A DNA stretch of 21,877 bases. It comes from Saccoglossus kowalevskii (lineage: Eukaryota; Hemichordata; Enteropneusta; Harrimaniidae). The translations under genes and the position numbers were made by a program. Positions 1 to 8,408 of this stretch are shown here, in pieces. Every line of letters begins with the position of its first letter. The first letter of the stretch is position 1. Where the stretch lies: the NCBI RefSeq assembly GCF_000003605.2, contig NW_003106606.1, positions 110,647 through 132,523 on the forward strand. Reading direction: 5' to 3'. The notes below the pieces were generated by a model. It was not told the origin of the DNA and made no database searches. It was given only the letters and a program-made list of their open reading frames with translations.

Positions 1-254
1 AGTTCCACTGTCAACACACAATATGAAAAAATACGAAAAATGCGAAAAATACAAAAAGATACCAAGCAAAGATACAAATCAAGTCTTATCTCAGCTATAG
101 ATTAGCTTGCTGTGATTCCATTGAACATTTTTTTTTTCTGCAGCCCAGATTGATTTGCCATGCTTGTGCCTGCTGACATCAACCTGAGAGAAAATATTGT
201 GGGATTACTTAAACCCCTGGTATATAATTATCTGTGATGTTGACATAGACCTAC
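1..254 (-). other. ARIH2 intron, runs off the left edge
   Basis: The sequence after the exon 4 donor is AT-rich with poly-A/T runs. I see no further ARIH2 exon here (the expected C-M-A-x-x-C zinc ligands are absent), so the next exon lies outside the window. Confidence 0.7.
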
Positions 255-405
255 CTGTTGACACACCATCTTCAATAAGAACACAGAAATGCATAGTCCA
301 ACAATCTTTACAGAAATAATGCTTGCATGCCAAGGCATTTAATTTATCTACACTTGTCTTCTGAAGACATACAGGACACATACCATTACTTGGAGGGCCA
401 GTCAA
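255..405 (-). CDS. ARIH2: ARIH2 coding exon 4 (first half of RING1)
   Basis: A 151-bp exon with acceptor TTTACTGTACAG|TTGACT and donor TCAACAG|GTAGGT. It enters in phase 0 and leaves in phase 1. It encodes LTGPPSNGMCPVCLQKTSVD, then NALACKHYFCKDCWTMHFCV and IEDGVSTG. The first zinc ligands (C-P-V-C) and the C-K-H-Y-F-C-K-D-C cluster are those of RING1. The remaining ligands should be in the next exon, left of the window. Confidence 0.93.
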
Positions 406-3400
406 CTGTACAGTAAAATGAGAGATGTAACGCAAACATTATTACTGTATTTGCTCAGTTATAAGCACATCTTTTATAGAAATGCACATAAACATAATTA
501 CATTCATATTTTCTTTTATGCTTGATCATTATGAAACATGTCCTACATTGTACTAGTCGGTGGTCAATAATAATTAACCATAATAATTCAGGAGATTAAA
601 CTCAATAACGAGCTTGGTTTTATCACATATACAAGTCCATTTTTTGACAAATATAAATATGCCCAATATCCTTATTACGTTTACATTTCCAGTGTCTTCC
701 TAAAACTTATATGATTCGCTAAATCAGTGTATATATTCTGCATTCTGAAGTAGGTACAGTGATCTCACCAGACTGCGCCCTTGCGCCATTTGTGCAATAT
801 TTCAAAATTTGGCGCAAAATTTCAATTAAATCGAGCCACATTTGGCGCAGAAAAAAAAACTGCGTCCAAACGACTTTCCCATTTTGACCGTATGGTGGCG
901 CTATCAACGTAGTAATTTATTCCCTAGAGGGGTCCCACAATTGAGTAACGTCTTGCAATATATGCAACTCATTTCAAGCCCCATGGAATGGGCGCCGTGA
1001 GCAAGCCAAAACGTCAGAGAACTTTATTGAATTTTGGAATTTGACGAAATCCTGATTCGGTACATGATGCTCAAAGTATTTAACTATTAGCGATGAACTG
1101 AAAACCCCGGCATGTGTTAAACTAATGTGTGTGATGACTTTATGATTATTTATAAATGTTAACTCAATAAGGGCTGCAATTTTACCTTGATTCAATTTTA
1201 TTTACCCATTAATGGTTACACCATGGAAATTTTCATCCTTTGACAGGTAGGTGGACATTTCCCTAAACCAATTTACCCCCGGCCCTATTTTATAATTTAT
1301 GGCCCTGCTTTTTTCAAACGATGTGCCTTTATGGCCCCACAAAAACAGAATGTGGTGAGAACACTGTAGGTACATGTATCACAAATAATAAGTTTAAATA
1401 GTAAGTTACAACTGCTAAGTTTTATTCACAAAAAGGCAAAAAAGGGTAAGGGAAGAGTAGGAAATCAAACGGGCGGTTCATCGCGGTAATTACCGCAGCT
1501 CTCCGCGGTACACTGGAGAGAGCCGCGGACTGCTTATAATTAGGGGTCTCTACCGCGGTGGCCACTAAGTACCGGTTGCAACCGCGGTCTTAGGAAAGGT
1601 GTGAAATACGTACTTAACAGTTTCCTTTGTGATTCCACGAGTCTTTGTTTTAAATAGCTGTTTTTAAATCGAGCAGGTTACGAGCATCGCTGGCATGGAA
1701 ATACTAAGCATATGGTAATATTATCGGCCCACGTATTTTATATATACGAACTGTTGTTGCGTGAAACAATGGTATATGTTGTATTTTATGCATGTATTTA
1801 TCACCAATTCCAGGAGTAAAAGTCGTAACTTTCGAAGTTACGAGTATTATGACTCGTCCATACATTTCACTTGAATAAAGTCTACCACTTGAAAAGAATG
1901 TTATTTACCAAGTTTTAAATAGCCGAGCCTTCCTGATTCGAGCCTTTTGTTGATTTTACAACGGTGGGTATCATTAATGTTTATTCTTTGCCTGTATCGC
2001 ATTCCAGACAAAAAGTTCAAGATCAGTAAACAAGAAATGGATGAACTAAAATGTCTCCTGTGTTTCCTGTGCGACATGATTATTAAAAAAAAAACAGAGT
2101 TAAGTGGTCATGTTCGTTCTATAAATCTAACCTTGCACGCATATTGACGCGTTTTTTTTTGTCTAAAACGACGTTGCCTTTCAGTTAACTCTTCGCGTTC
2201 ATGGTATTTGTGAGAGTTTACAGATTTTTTGAACAAATGTTAAGTAACTATATCGTTTTGCGTCAAACTGGGTGGCCCGAATTTAAATGTCAGTGCGTGA
2301 ACTCATTGAGGTCATTGCCTATTGTCGCACGTAATTCAAACACGTGGTTATTAGAGTTCAATCGAAATGTACGCAAATAATGCGATCGAAGTGCGTTGCG
2401 AGTTTATTATAAAAAAATTTAACATTACACATGATATTGTATGTTATTGTATGGTTAATATTACATATTCACTTTATTTTGAATAAAATAATTCACCGAT
2501 GAATCAGAAGTATTTAAAATATTTTCTCGACTTTCGTTAGACACCTGACTCCGGGACCTGACTATCTTTTTCAATGATTTAAATGCGGCCATGTTTTTAT
2601 TTGCGTAATAATTACGAATGCAACGCATTATCAAGTCGGTAATATTGAAATATTCACAGACCCAATAGCCCGGGTTAGTGTCCCAAAAATAATAAAAATA
2701 ACTTAGTTTGCGTAATTATTATAAAAGCAATACATTAAGTTTAAATATTTAGAGCCCGTGCAATACTGTAAACATATTTGCGTTATTAGAAAAGCAGCAC
2801 ACTAAGTAAACGATGTTGAAATATTCAAAGCCAATACAGAGTTGGATACAAGTTGTGTTAATACAGTACCGCCGGATATACTGTAAAATCTGTATTAGAA
2901 ACCGCGGCTTCTATTAAAATGGTACAATGCAACAGGGGGGATGCGGCTTCTAATAGAGCATCTACACATATGAGAAATGATGAATTTTTGGTTCTCAATT
3001 ATTCAAAAAAAATAGGTGCGACTTCTATTAGGAATGCGGCTTCTAATACAGATTTTACGGTAATAACAATTTTACTAGATCGACGCACGAACCAAGAAAG
3101 AAAAAGGTTGCTAAGGTAACGCGCCAGTTCAGTGTATGACTTGGGGTCAAACTTTGGTCAACACACACTTGATGTCAGCATCGCCATGTAGCAAGTTTCG
3201 CAAAGTACTTGAAGTTCAATTGTGCCCCAAAATGATGTTGACGATCACTGAATTGTCGCAGCGCATGTTGTCCATACTACACCTCGTTTCGACTTTGGCT
3301 TGCTTTTCCTTCTTTGTGCATGTTCTTGTTCACGTAAAATGCGACCTCTCACCAATGTATTAAACACTTTGAATTTATACTTATGCGTGATTATATTTGG

Positions 3401-5682
3401 TCTAGCAAAAAATTAATCTTTCTAAACATTTTCCGAGACCATGCATGATATATATTCACAAAAGAATGTGATTATATTTTATATTATGTTGATCTCTACG
3501 TCTTTCTGGATCGTTTTGTGATTTTATTCTAAGGCTCAGGCAAATAAAATAATGTCAACTATTATAGACTAGTTTCCAAACTTTTAATGGTCTTAACAAT
3601 AAGTGTGAATTGCTGTGCGAGCCAATCGCAGACGACCGCGGCCAGTCGGCGTCATGGAATCTATGCATAAATTTGCATAAAATGCGGTTGACTGGCGAGC
3701 ACCCACCACCACCTCGGTAATGACCGCGGTGCATCGCCCGTTTGATTTCTTACTCTCCCCTAAATTGTTATACTTTGCAAAGTAAAAATCAAAGTACAGG
3801 TGAACAATGCTTTGATTGGGTTACAATACTAAATGATGTCACATACCATGAAGGGATACAGTGAGAATTGGACACAGCTCTACTCACCTTAGCTTTCTTA
3901 GAACAAGGAGGAGGTATAATATGGGTTTCTACCAACAGATTAGTTTTATCTTCAGCATTTCTAAATAAAATATAAAACACAGTTGTTGACATACTGATCA
4001 TACACTGCCAGTTGAATTTATTGTTTGTCAGAGCAAGGTCTAGCCAAAAAGAATGACATTTTGTATGGACATAAATGTACATTTCAAAACACTGCATACA
4101 ATGTGGAAACAGCCACCAGGATATTTATTTATTTTTATTTTGCAGCTGTTTTAGAGAATATGTGCAGTCAACCATACCAACTTCCAATAAATGAATTACA
4201 AACAGCAAATACTGTAAATTGGTTAAATTTCGCAAAAGATTTTTACGAATTTGCAGAGTCAGTGAAAATCATAACATTTTGTTGCAGTGAAAAAGTCTCT
4301 TAGACCCGTGACATGGAGTGTCAGCAACTTGCACAACATTTTGTCTCCACAAATGCAAATAAAATCATCAAATTGGGAAAATTATTAGCAGCAAAATTAA
4401 AGCAGTTTAACAGTAGGAAAAGTGTATGCGAACATATTTTCACCGACTTTGTGTTTTTCTCATAGTGTTACCTCCTACTCTGATGGCAAATTCCTCAAAT
4501 GAAATTTGTAACTAAAAAAAAATTCAGGTAGTTGTACCCTAATTTTTTTTCTTCTTCTTTTCATATACCCAAGTTTCAGGAAATTTCTGTATTAGCCATG
4601 CCCAACTGCAACTATTCGTATGTGTGTTTTGTTAACCTTATCATAATTAGCCATTAATGTAATACATTTCACATTATATATACCTTTGTAATAGCTCCGA
4701 AGGTACCCAGTTATGCACTTTTAAAAGCACCTTTGCAATGGTTGGAGACACCTGTACATGTAATTTAAGAACAATCAGTCATAGCAATATATAGAGCAAG
4801 TTAAAATAATCAACAATAATAGATCAGACGATCCCCAGTAGCTAGTATTGTAGGTAAGATAATATGCAAATAACACAAGGATTGTCACGACAATACACCT
4901 GGTCAGTTTTGTGATATTTATTCCAACGTTTCGCCCTAGAAATAGGGCTTCAAGAAAACTCTGATGTAAATTGGCATAACCCATACCAAGTTACATGTAA
5001 GTGATCTGACAATCTGACACAAGTCAATTAATCAGTTCTTTAATTAATCATGCCTGGAAAGTTGCATCTATTACAACCATGGCATTCATAAGTAAATTAG
5101 CCATAAGGTAATTTATATTACTCGCCATGCTAGAGAAAAAAAATATTCTGCACACAGCACTTTTATCTAGCCCTACTCCCATCAACAATAGACTTATTTT
5201 CACGTTCACGATATTATCTAAATCACATTGCTGGAATAAATGCTGAATCAAATCCAGGATTTATTACCCTCGGAGACCATGCAGAGTCAAATTTGTCTAA
5301 GTGAAGAATAATGACTCATTATGAGGCGATAGACAATAGTTTGAGTGTGACACTGCTTGACAATAGCTATACATGGAAATATGACCTTTGACATTGCCAG
5401 TGCCTGCCTCAACTGTTTCGTCAGTATGAGAGAACATTTTGTTATGTTATCTACCTTCAGAGTTTTGCTAGCTTTGTCAACTTCCTCATCAAGAAATGCA
5501 TTAACTTGCTCAACAGAGAGAGACTCTTGCTCAAAGTACTCTGGATCATCGTATTTATTCTCTGGCTTGTCACCATCTTCATGATCATCATTGTCATAGT
5601 AATCATACATATCCCCTTCATTGTCATCGTCATCATCATAATCGCTGTCATCTGAGCTTTGGCTATTCATATCCACAGACAT
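255..5682 (-). CDS. ARIH2: ARIH2 (TRIAD1) RBR E3 ubiquitin ligase, 5' half of gene (four exons)
   Basis: Seen: four minus-strand segments (5682-5455, 4751-4684, 3960-3888, 405-255) have GT-AG borders and join in frame (phases 0, 2, 0, then 1 at the last donor) into about 173 residues. The protein starts MSVDMNSQ, like vertebrate ARIH2 and unlike ARIH1. It then has an Asp/Glu/Tyr-rich stretch, a helical segment (SVEQVNAFLDEEV to LKVHNWVPSELLQR) matching the UBA-like domain, and the start of RING1 with CPVC and ACKHYFCKDC. Known: Ariadne RBR ligases take ubiquitin from E2 on RING1 and pass it through a catalytic cysteine in the Rcat (RING2) domain; ARIH2 works with neddylated CUL5-RBX2. The rest of RING1, IBR, Rcat and the Ariadne domain lie beyond the left edge, so activity cannot be judged here. 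The gene is divergent from MOV10L1. Confidence 0.93.
406..756 (-). other. ARIH2 intron 3, exon-proximal part
   Basis: AT-rich non-coding sequence between ARIH2 exon 4 and the hAT-like element. I recognise nothing specific in it. Confidence 0.6.
757..1366. mobile_element. hAT-like non-autonomous DNA transposon (about 610 bp)
   Basis: Seen: the left end reads CAGTGATCTCACCA and the right end, reverse-complemented, CAGTGTTCTCACCA, one mismatch in 14. Both ends are flanked by a direct TAGGTA (751-756 and 1367-1372). The interior is non-coding, with several GCGCCA/TGGCGC motifs near 775-860. Known: hAT termini commonly begin CAGNG with 8-bp target duplications; here only 6 bp match, so the superfamily is tentative. 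It lies in ARIH2 intron 3. Confidence 0.65.
1824..1842. repeat. 19-bp perfect hairpin CGTAACTT-TCG-AAGTTACG
   Basis: Eight-base arms with a 3-base loop, inside the 2.3 kb element. It may be a transposase-binding or structural repeat; no function is assigned. Confidence 0.6.
2600..2835 (+). repeat. Three diverged copies of a TTTGCGT(A/T)ATTA... repeat
   Basis: Stretches beginning TTTGCGTAAT near 2600, TTTGCGTAATTATTA near 2708 and TTTGCGTTATTAGAA near 2777 share an order of blocks: GCAA/GCAG, a CATTA or CACTAAG block, then TTGAAATATTCA. Spacing is irregular (about 107 and 70 bp). It looks like an old tandem array within the 2.3 kb element. Confidence 0.5.
2880..3061. repeat. Nested 182-bp inverted repeat with four GCGGCTTCTA copies
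   Basis: The left arm (TGTAAAATCTGTATTAGAA) recurs inverted at 3040-3060 (TTCTAATACAGATTTTACGG). Between and within the arms, GCGGCTTCTA or GCGACTTCTA occurs at 2904, 2943, 3018 and 3036. It is probably a small MITE nested in, or a sub-repeat of, the 2.3 kb element. Confidence 0.6.
3888..3960 (-). CDS. ARIH2: ARIH2 coding exon 3 (linker before RING1)
   Basis: A 73-bp exon with acceptor TATTTTATTTAG|A and donor GCTAAG|GTGAGT. It completes the Arg codon begun in exon 2 and ends in phase 0. It encodes NAEDKTNLLVETHIIPPPCS followed by KKAK, matching the linker (QLLVEARVQPNPSK in the human protein) between the UBA-like domain and RING1. Confidence 0.88.
3961..4683 (-). other. ARIH2 intron 2
   Basis: AT-rich non-coding sequence with poly-T/A runs near 4514-4560. 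The open frame on the plus strand at 4025-4303 has low-complexity composition and no family resemblance. I see no mobile element in it. Confidence 0.6.
4684..4751 (-). CDS. ARIH2: ARIH2 coding exon 2 (UBA-like segment)
   Basis: A 68-bp exon between an acceptor (TGTACAG|GTGTCT) and a donor (CAAAG|GTATAT). It enters in phase 0 and leaves in phase 2. It encodes VSPTIAKVLLKVHNWVPSEL and a few further residues, which align with the vertebrate ARIH2 segment ending HWQVSEILDRY. It is too short to be found as an open frame; the family alignment and matching splice phases identify it. Confidence 0.9.
4921..4960 (-). mobile_element. Penelope-like element fragment with degenerate hammerhead-ribozyme fold
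   Basis: Seen on the minus strand: TGAAGCCCTA, a TTTC loop, then TAGGGCGAAACGTTGG. This gives a perfect 6-bp stem (GCCCTA/TAGGGC at 4933-4948) followed directly by GAAAC. Known: Penelope-like retroelements carry minimal hammerhead ribozymes with core CTGATGA (or CTGAAGA), stem II, then GAAAC. Here the 5' core reads TTCTTGAA instead, so cleavage is unlikely. The relic probably extends further on both sides within ARIH2 intron 1, but its borders are not visible. Confidence 0.6.
4961..5454 (-). other. ARIH2 intron 1, exon-proximal part
   Basis: Non-coding AT-rich sequence between the Penelope-like relic and coding exon 1. The open frame continuing from exon 1 down to 5287 is intronic read-through. 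No other feature recognised. Confidence 0.55.
5455..5682 (-). CDS. ARIH2: ARIH2 coding exon 1 (start codon, acidic N-terminus)
   Basis: This exon has 76 codons, from ATG at 5682-5680 to a donor reading CTGAAG|GTAGAT, phase 0. Residues 1-8 are MSVDMNSQ, the ARIH2 signature. Residues about 10-50 are dominated by Asp, Glu and Tyr, as in the family. Residues about 55-76 (SLSVEQVNAFLDEEVDKASK) begin the UBA-like domain. The reading frame stays open past the donor to 5287, but that extension has no family similarity and is read-through into the intron. Confidence 0.93.
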
Positions 5683-5737
5683 GATCGGTGCTTACTTGTA
5701 CACAATCAAATTTACAATTGAACAAATCAAATGAAAT
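5683..5737 (-). other. Likely ARIH2 5' UTR part of coding exon 1
   Basis: On the minus strand a pyrimidine-rich tract ends in a good acceptor (GTTTTTTTTGTAACAACAG, 3' base at 5738), 55 bases before the start codon. This suggests that exon 1 has an upstream non-coding partner. An alternative acceptor (GTACAAG) lies closer to the ATG. Confidence 0.45.
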
Positions 5738-5766
5738 CTGTTGTTACAAAAAAAACACGAGTAAGT

Positions 5767-6069
5767 AGCTGTGGGTCTATAGCTCTTCTTGTGTCGGTCT
5801 GCAGTTATTTCTGATACATTTTGTGTCATTAAATTGTATATCAACATAGAAGAGCTATGGTTTGTCCCATAAACTTTTGTAACACAAACATACAAAGCCA
5901 AATGGCATAGCAAATAGTTGATAAAAGTAAACAATTTACATATAGTACGTAACAGAAACTTATTTCCAGTCGAACATGTATGTTTATTAAATGCTCACTG
6001 GCTCAAGATTTTGGAAGTCTATCACAAAGACTAAAGACCAACAAGAAGAGCTAAGGACCCACAGCTAAT
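5767..6069. mobile_element. 303-bp MITE with 8-bp target duplication
   Basis: The left end (AGCTGTGGGTC, TAGCTCTTCTTGT) recurs inverted at 6041-6066 (ACAAGAAGAGCTA, GACCCACAGCT) with only a small mismatch block. Direct copies of GAGTAAGT flank it (5759-5766 and 6070-6077). An 8-bp duplication suits hAT-type insertion; the interior is non-coding. It lies just upstream of the ARIH2 start. Confidence 0.72.
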
Positions 6070-6509
6070 GAGTAAGTTGTTATGGAGTTTCAAAGAAAAA
6101 CTTAGGAATAGAAATTGTTATAAACCATTCAATGTTCAGCACAGAAGTCGCCAAAAAGTGACAGAAAACCCATGAATGAAATAAATTTAGTGAAAGAAAA
6201 ATAATATGAAAGAATTTTCTCAATGAATGGGTCATGTTTTTCTTTTTGCGCATAGAGTCCTGTGTAATAAATAACTCCATCATCTATGTAATGAAGTTTG
6301 GCTTATGACCAAGTTTTTGTTTCACATATGACCTTGTATCCGAAATTTATTCACAAAGTGTCAGCAATTCCAAAGACTTTCATGAAAATGTATTGATAGA
6401 ACATTGTATCGATGTATGTATTGTTGCATTCAGAGATGAATCCGAAGCACTATTTAAATGTGTATTTAAATATGGAAAATAATAACACCACTTATAGTCA
6501 CGAGATGAC

Positions 6510-6524
6510 TTGACCCGTGGTCAA
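6510..6524. promoter_or_regulatory. Everted palindrome TTGACC-CGT-GGTCAA
   Basis: A perfect 6-base inverted repeat with a 3-base spacer. The halves equal nuclear-receptor half-sites (GGTCA) in everted orientation. Binding is only a possibility. Confidence 0.35.
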
Positions 6525-6545
6525 TTACACAAGCGCGTCTTATTC

Positions 6546-6561
6546 TGACGTCATAAAAGGT
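6546..6561 (+). promoter_or_regulatory. CRE palindrome next to a TATA-like motif
   Basis: TGACGTCA (a full CREB/ATF site) is followed at once by TAAAAGG, a TATA-like run. It could be a core promoter on the plus strand or an element of the ARIH2 promoter region. Confidence 0.35.
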
Positions 6562-6858
6562 CGCAAATATCGCCACAGACAACGTAAAAAAGAATTTCCG
6601 CATTTCGATTTAAATAACGCACGTAACAATTGCTACGTTTATGATTCTACGTATTCAAGAACAAAGTTGTGTATTTTTAATGCAAGCTAAATCGACAGAA
6701 GAGCTCGCCTAATCATAATTTCTCGAAACGGTTGGAAATTAGCCAAAAATGTCCTGAATTCGAGTAAAGTTTTGAGTGCCCCGGTTTCAAAACAAAAAGG
6801 CCGTCGAACATCGAAAGTACAACAACAATGACGAACTTACTACAAAACACAGTTTCTT

Positions 6859-7070
6859 ACCACTGTGAAGATCTTGGTCCAGTAATTGGAGAGCAAAGGC
6901 ATGTACATGTACACATACGATAGGTCATTCAGAAAAACTACAAAATCTGGTCAACAACTTCAGGAAATTGCGATGTTTATGAATTAGAAATAACTCCTGA
7001 AACAGAGTCAGCCATTTTAGAAATGACGTCACGAGAAAGGGCCAGTCTCAGCCTCGTTCGCGAAAATAAA
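6859..7070 (-). promoter_or_regulatory. Candidate ARIH2 promoter and non-coding first exon
   Basis: On the minus strand a strong donor (TTCACAGTG|GTAAGAAA, exon end 6861) could close a non-coding exon 1. Upstream of it lie AAAATGGCTGAC (7008-7019), resembling the YY1 core-promoter motif, and a full CRE TGACGTCA at 7024-7031. The stretch is less AT-rich than its surroundings. No transcript evidence is available, so the exon is inferred. Confidence 0.45.
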
Positions 7071-8275
7071 AACACATCAGGTTGGTATACTGATCCGGGT
7101 ATAACCGGGCGTAATACGCCCGGGTTATAAGCACATAAATTTGGAAAACAATTGTTTCATTCGATGTGTTGTTATGTGTTTTCGCAATGTCAATTAAAAA
7201 TGTTTAAAAAAATGATAAATCTGACTGCGAGGGCGCTGCACTGGCTATTAGACATTTTACAACACGAGTCAAGTGAGTGAGTGTCTGGTAGGTAGGTTTG
7301 GGAATTCTTACTATTGATATTGCTAAATATGCAAGTATTTGCCGATATTTGCCACTTCCATGTCATTTTATAATTAACCAACTGCAGCTTGACAAACTAG
7401 CTAATCTATTGTGTCGTGTTCATCAGTATCGAAAGTTGTCGCACACATGAGTTGCTTCAATTAACTTTTAGTTGACCTGGGCCTTGACCCTGGCGCTATA
7501 TCACATGGTCTATAACAATGAGTTATATTTATCGGACACTAAACTGTCTTCGGAGAGATCAGTATTAAGGTCGCCAATTACGTAACAGTAACAAAATAAG
7601 GATAACAATTTTACAGTGTTTGAACTTAAAATAAAAGCCAATAATCGTTTTGGGGAATGATAGTCGCTGTATACAGTTTTTTAAGACCTAGAGAAATATA
7701 CAGTCACTATGTAAAAAGTTTGTCTTTTTGAACAGTATTTATCATCATACAATCAACAGACTGATAAGGAGTCTATTCTAAAACTTGTTGCCCCTATTGC
7801 AAAGTTCTAAGCTTTGGTCCCTGTCTGGTATACTTTAGTTTTGAACAATGGTAGTATATCATGAGTTGAAATCTGCTGTCTTGTAGAAAAGTTTAATGAA
7901 TTTATTATGTCCATTTTCATAATAAATTTTCAATCAAAATCAATTTAATTGTTCTCATACTTCAATAATTTCTAAGTTTAGTGAAATATTTTTCTAGTTC
8001 AATATCATATTTGAAATGTACCGGTATGTTTGTTCTTATCATTCTTGCTGGCTGAATATTTTGTATTTTTATTGTCATTAGTTATTTCTGTTTTCCAGTT
8101 TCTCCAAATTGTTATTTATCTTTCCTGTCTGTGCACTTGAAAAAGTTGTAATAGATTTTAGAATATAAACCTGTTTGGTGTCTGTTAGTCGTGATTATAA
8201 TTCCACTATATTGTACTACATTTGGTGTTTATCTGTTCATTAGCATAATATCTCTTAAAGGGAGTTATGAATATG
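7071..8275. other. Intergenic region between divergent ARIH2 and MOV10L1
   Basis: AT-rich, no convincing coding frame in either direction. Apart from the GC-rich hairpin at 7100-7129 nothing stands out. Confidence 0.6.
7100..7129. repeat. GC-rich hairpin TATAACCGGGCG / CGCCCGGGTTATA
   Basis: Twelve- to 13-base arms, complementary except for one bulged base, with a 5-base loop. It sits just outside the candidate ARIH2 promoter. It may be a miniature-element relic or a structural site. Confidence 0.6.
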
Positions 8276-8408
8276 AGGTTATTATGGGGATACCTCAAAG
8301 TATACACAAAGACAGTACACTGATAGTATCGACCGGCGTGCAGCGGAGGTCGATGCAATGGCGAACTGTCTGAATGCATACTTTGAGGTATCCTCATAAT
8401 ATTTAACC
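8276..8408. mobile_element. 133-bp fold-back element (MITE or long hairpin)
   Basis: The two halves are inverted copies along nearly their whole length. GGATACCTCAAAGTAT (8288-8303) faces ATACTTTGAGGTATCC (8378-8393); further in, AGACAGT faces ACTGTCT and CGACC faces GGTCG around a short GC-rich loop near 8335-8347. The outer ends carry TATTATG/CATAATA and AGGTT/AACCT. It is probably a palindromic MITE; a small-RNA precursor is possible. It lies in the intergenic space upstream of MOV10L1. Confidence 0.7.

Larger units (their letters stand above)
1449..3760. mobile_element. 2.3 kb terminal-inverted-repeat element with clustered CCGCGG motifs
   Basis: Seen: the first about 47 bp (containing GAAATCAAACGGGCG, then a GCGGTAATTACCGC palindrome at 1484) recur inverted at 3714-3760 (containing CGCCCGTTTGATTTC) at roughly 80 percent identity. 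TA flanks both ends (1447-1448, 3761-3762). Seven CCGCGG hexamers occur inside it, four of them at 1503-1587. Only short, unconvincing open frames exist, so I see no transposase. It is probably a non-autonomous or internally deleted DNA transposon; the TA flanks could mean a 2-bp target duplication. Superfamily not assigned. It fills most of ARIH2 intron 3. Confidence 0.7.
6078..6858. other. ARIH2 upstream region or 5' intron, no gene seen
   Basis: Mostly AT-rich. From about 6500 it becomes richer in CpG (ACGTCA, GCGCG, AACGCACG), suggesting the edge of a regulatory region. It contains the palindromes listed separately at 6510 and 6546 and no convincing coding sequence. Confidence 0.5.

Noticed and set aside
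4025-4303. 92-codon plus-strand frame in ARIH2 intron 2
   Set aside because: No domain, AT-rich composition, and no splice or promoter context.
5287-5454. C-terminal extension of the ARIH2 first-exon frame
   Set aside because: It lies beyond a good donor, has no family similarity, and the next exon continues the UBA-like domain in phase.
5357-5584. Plus-strand 75-codon frame opposite ARIH2 exon 1
   Set aside because: It is the antisense shadow of the acidic coding exon.
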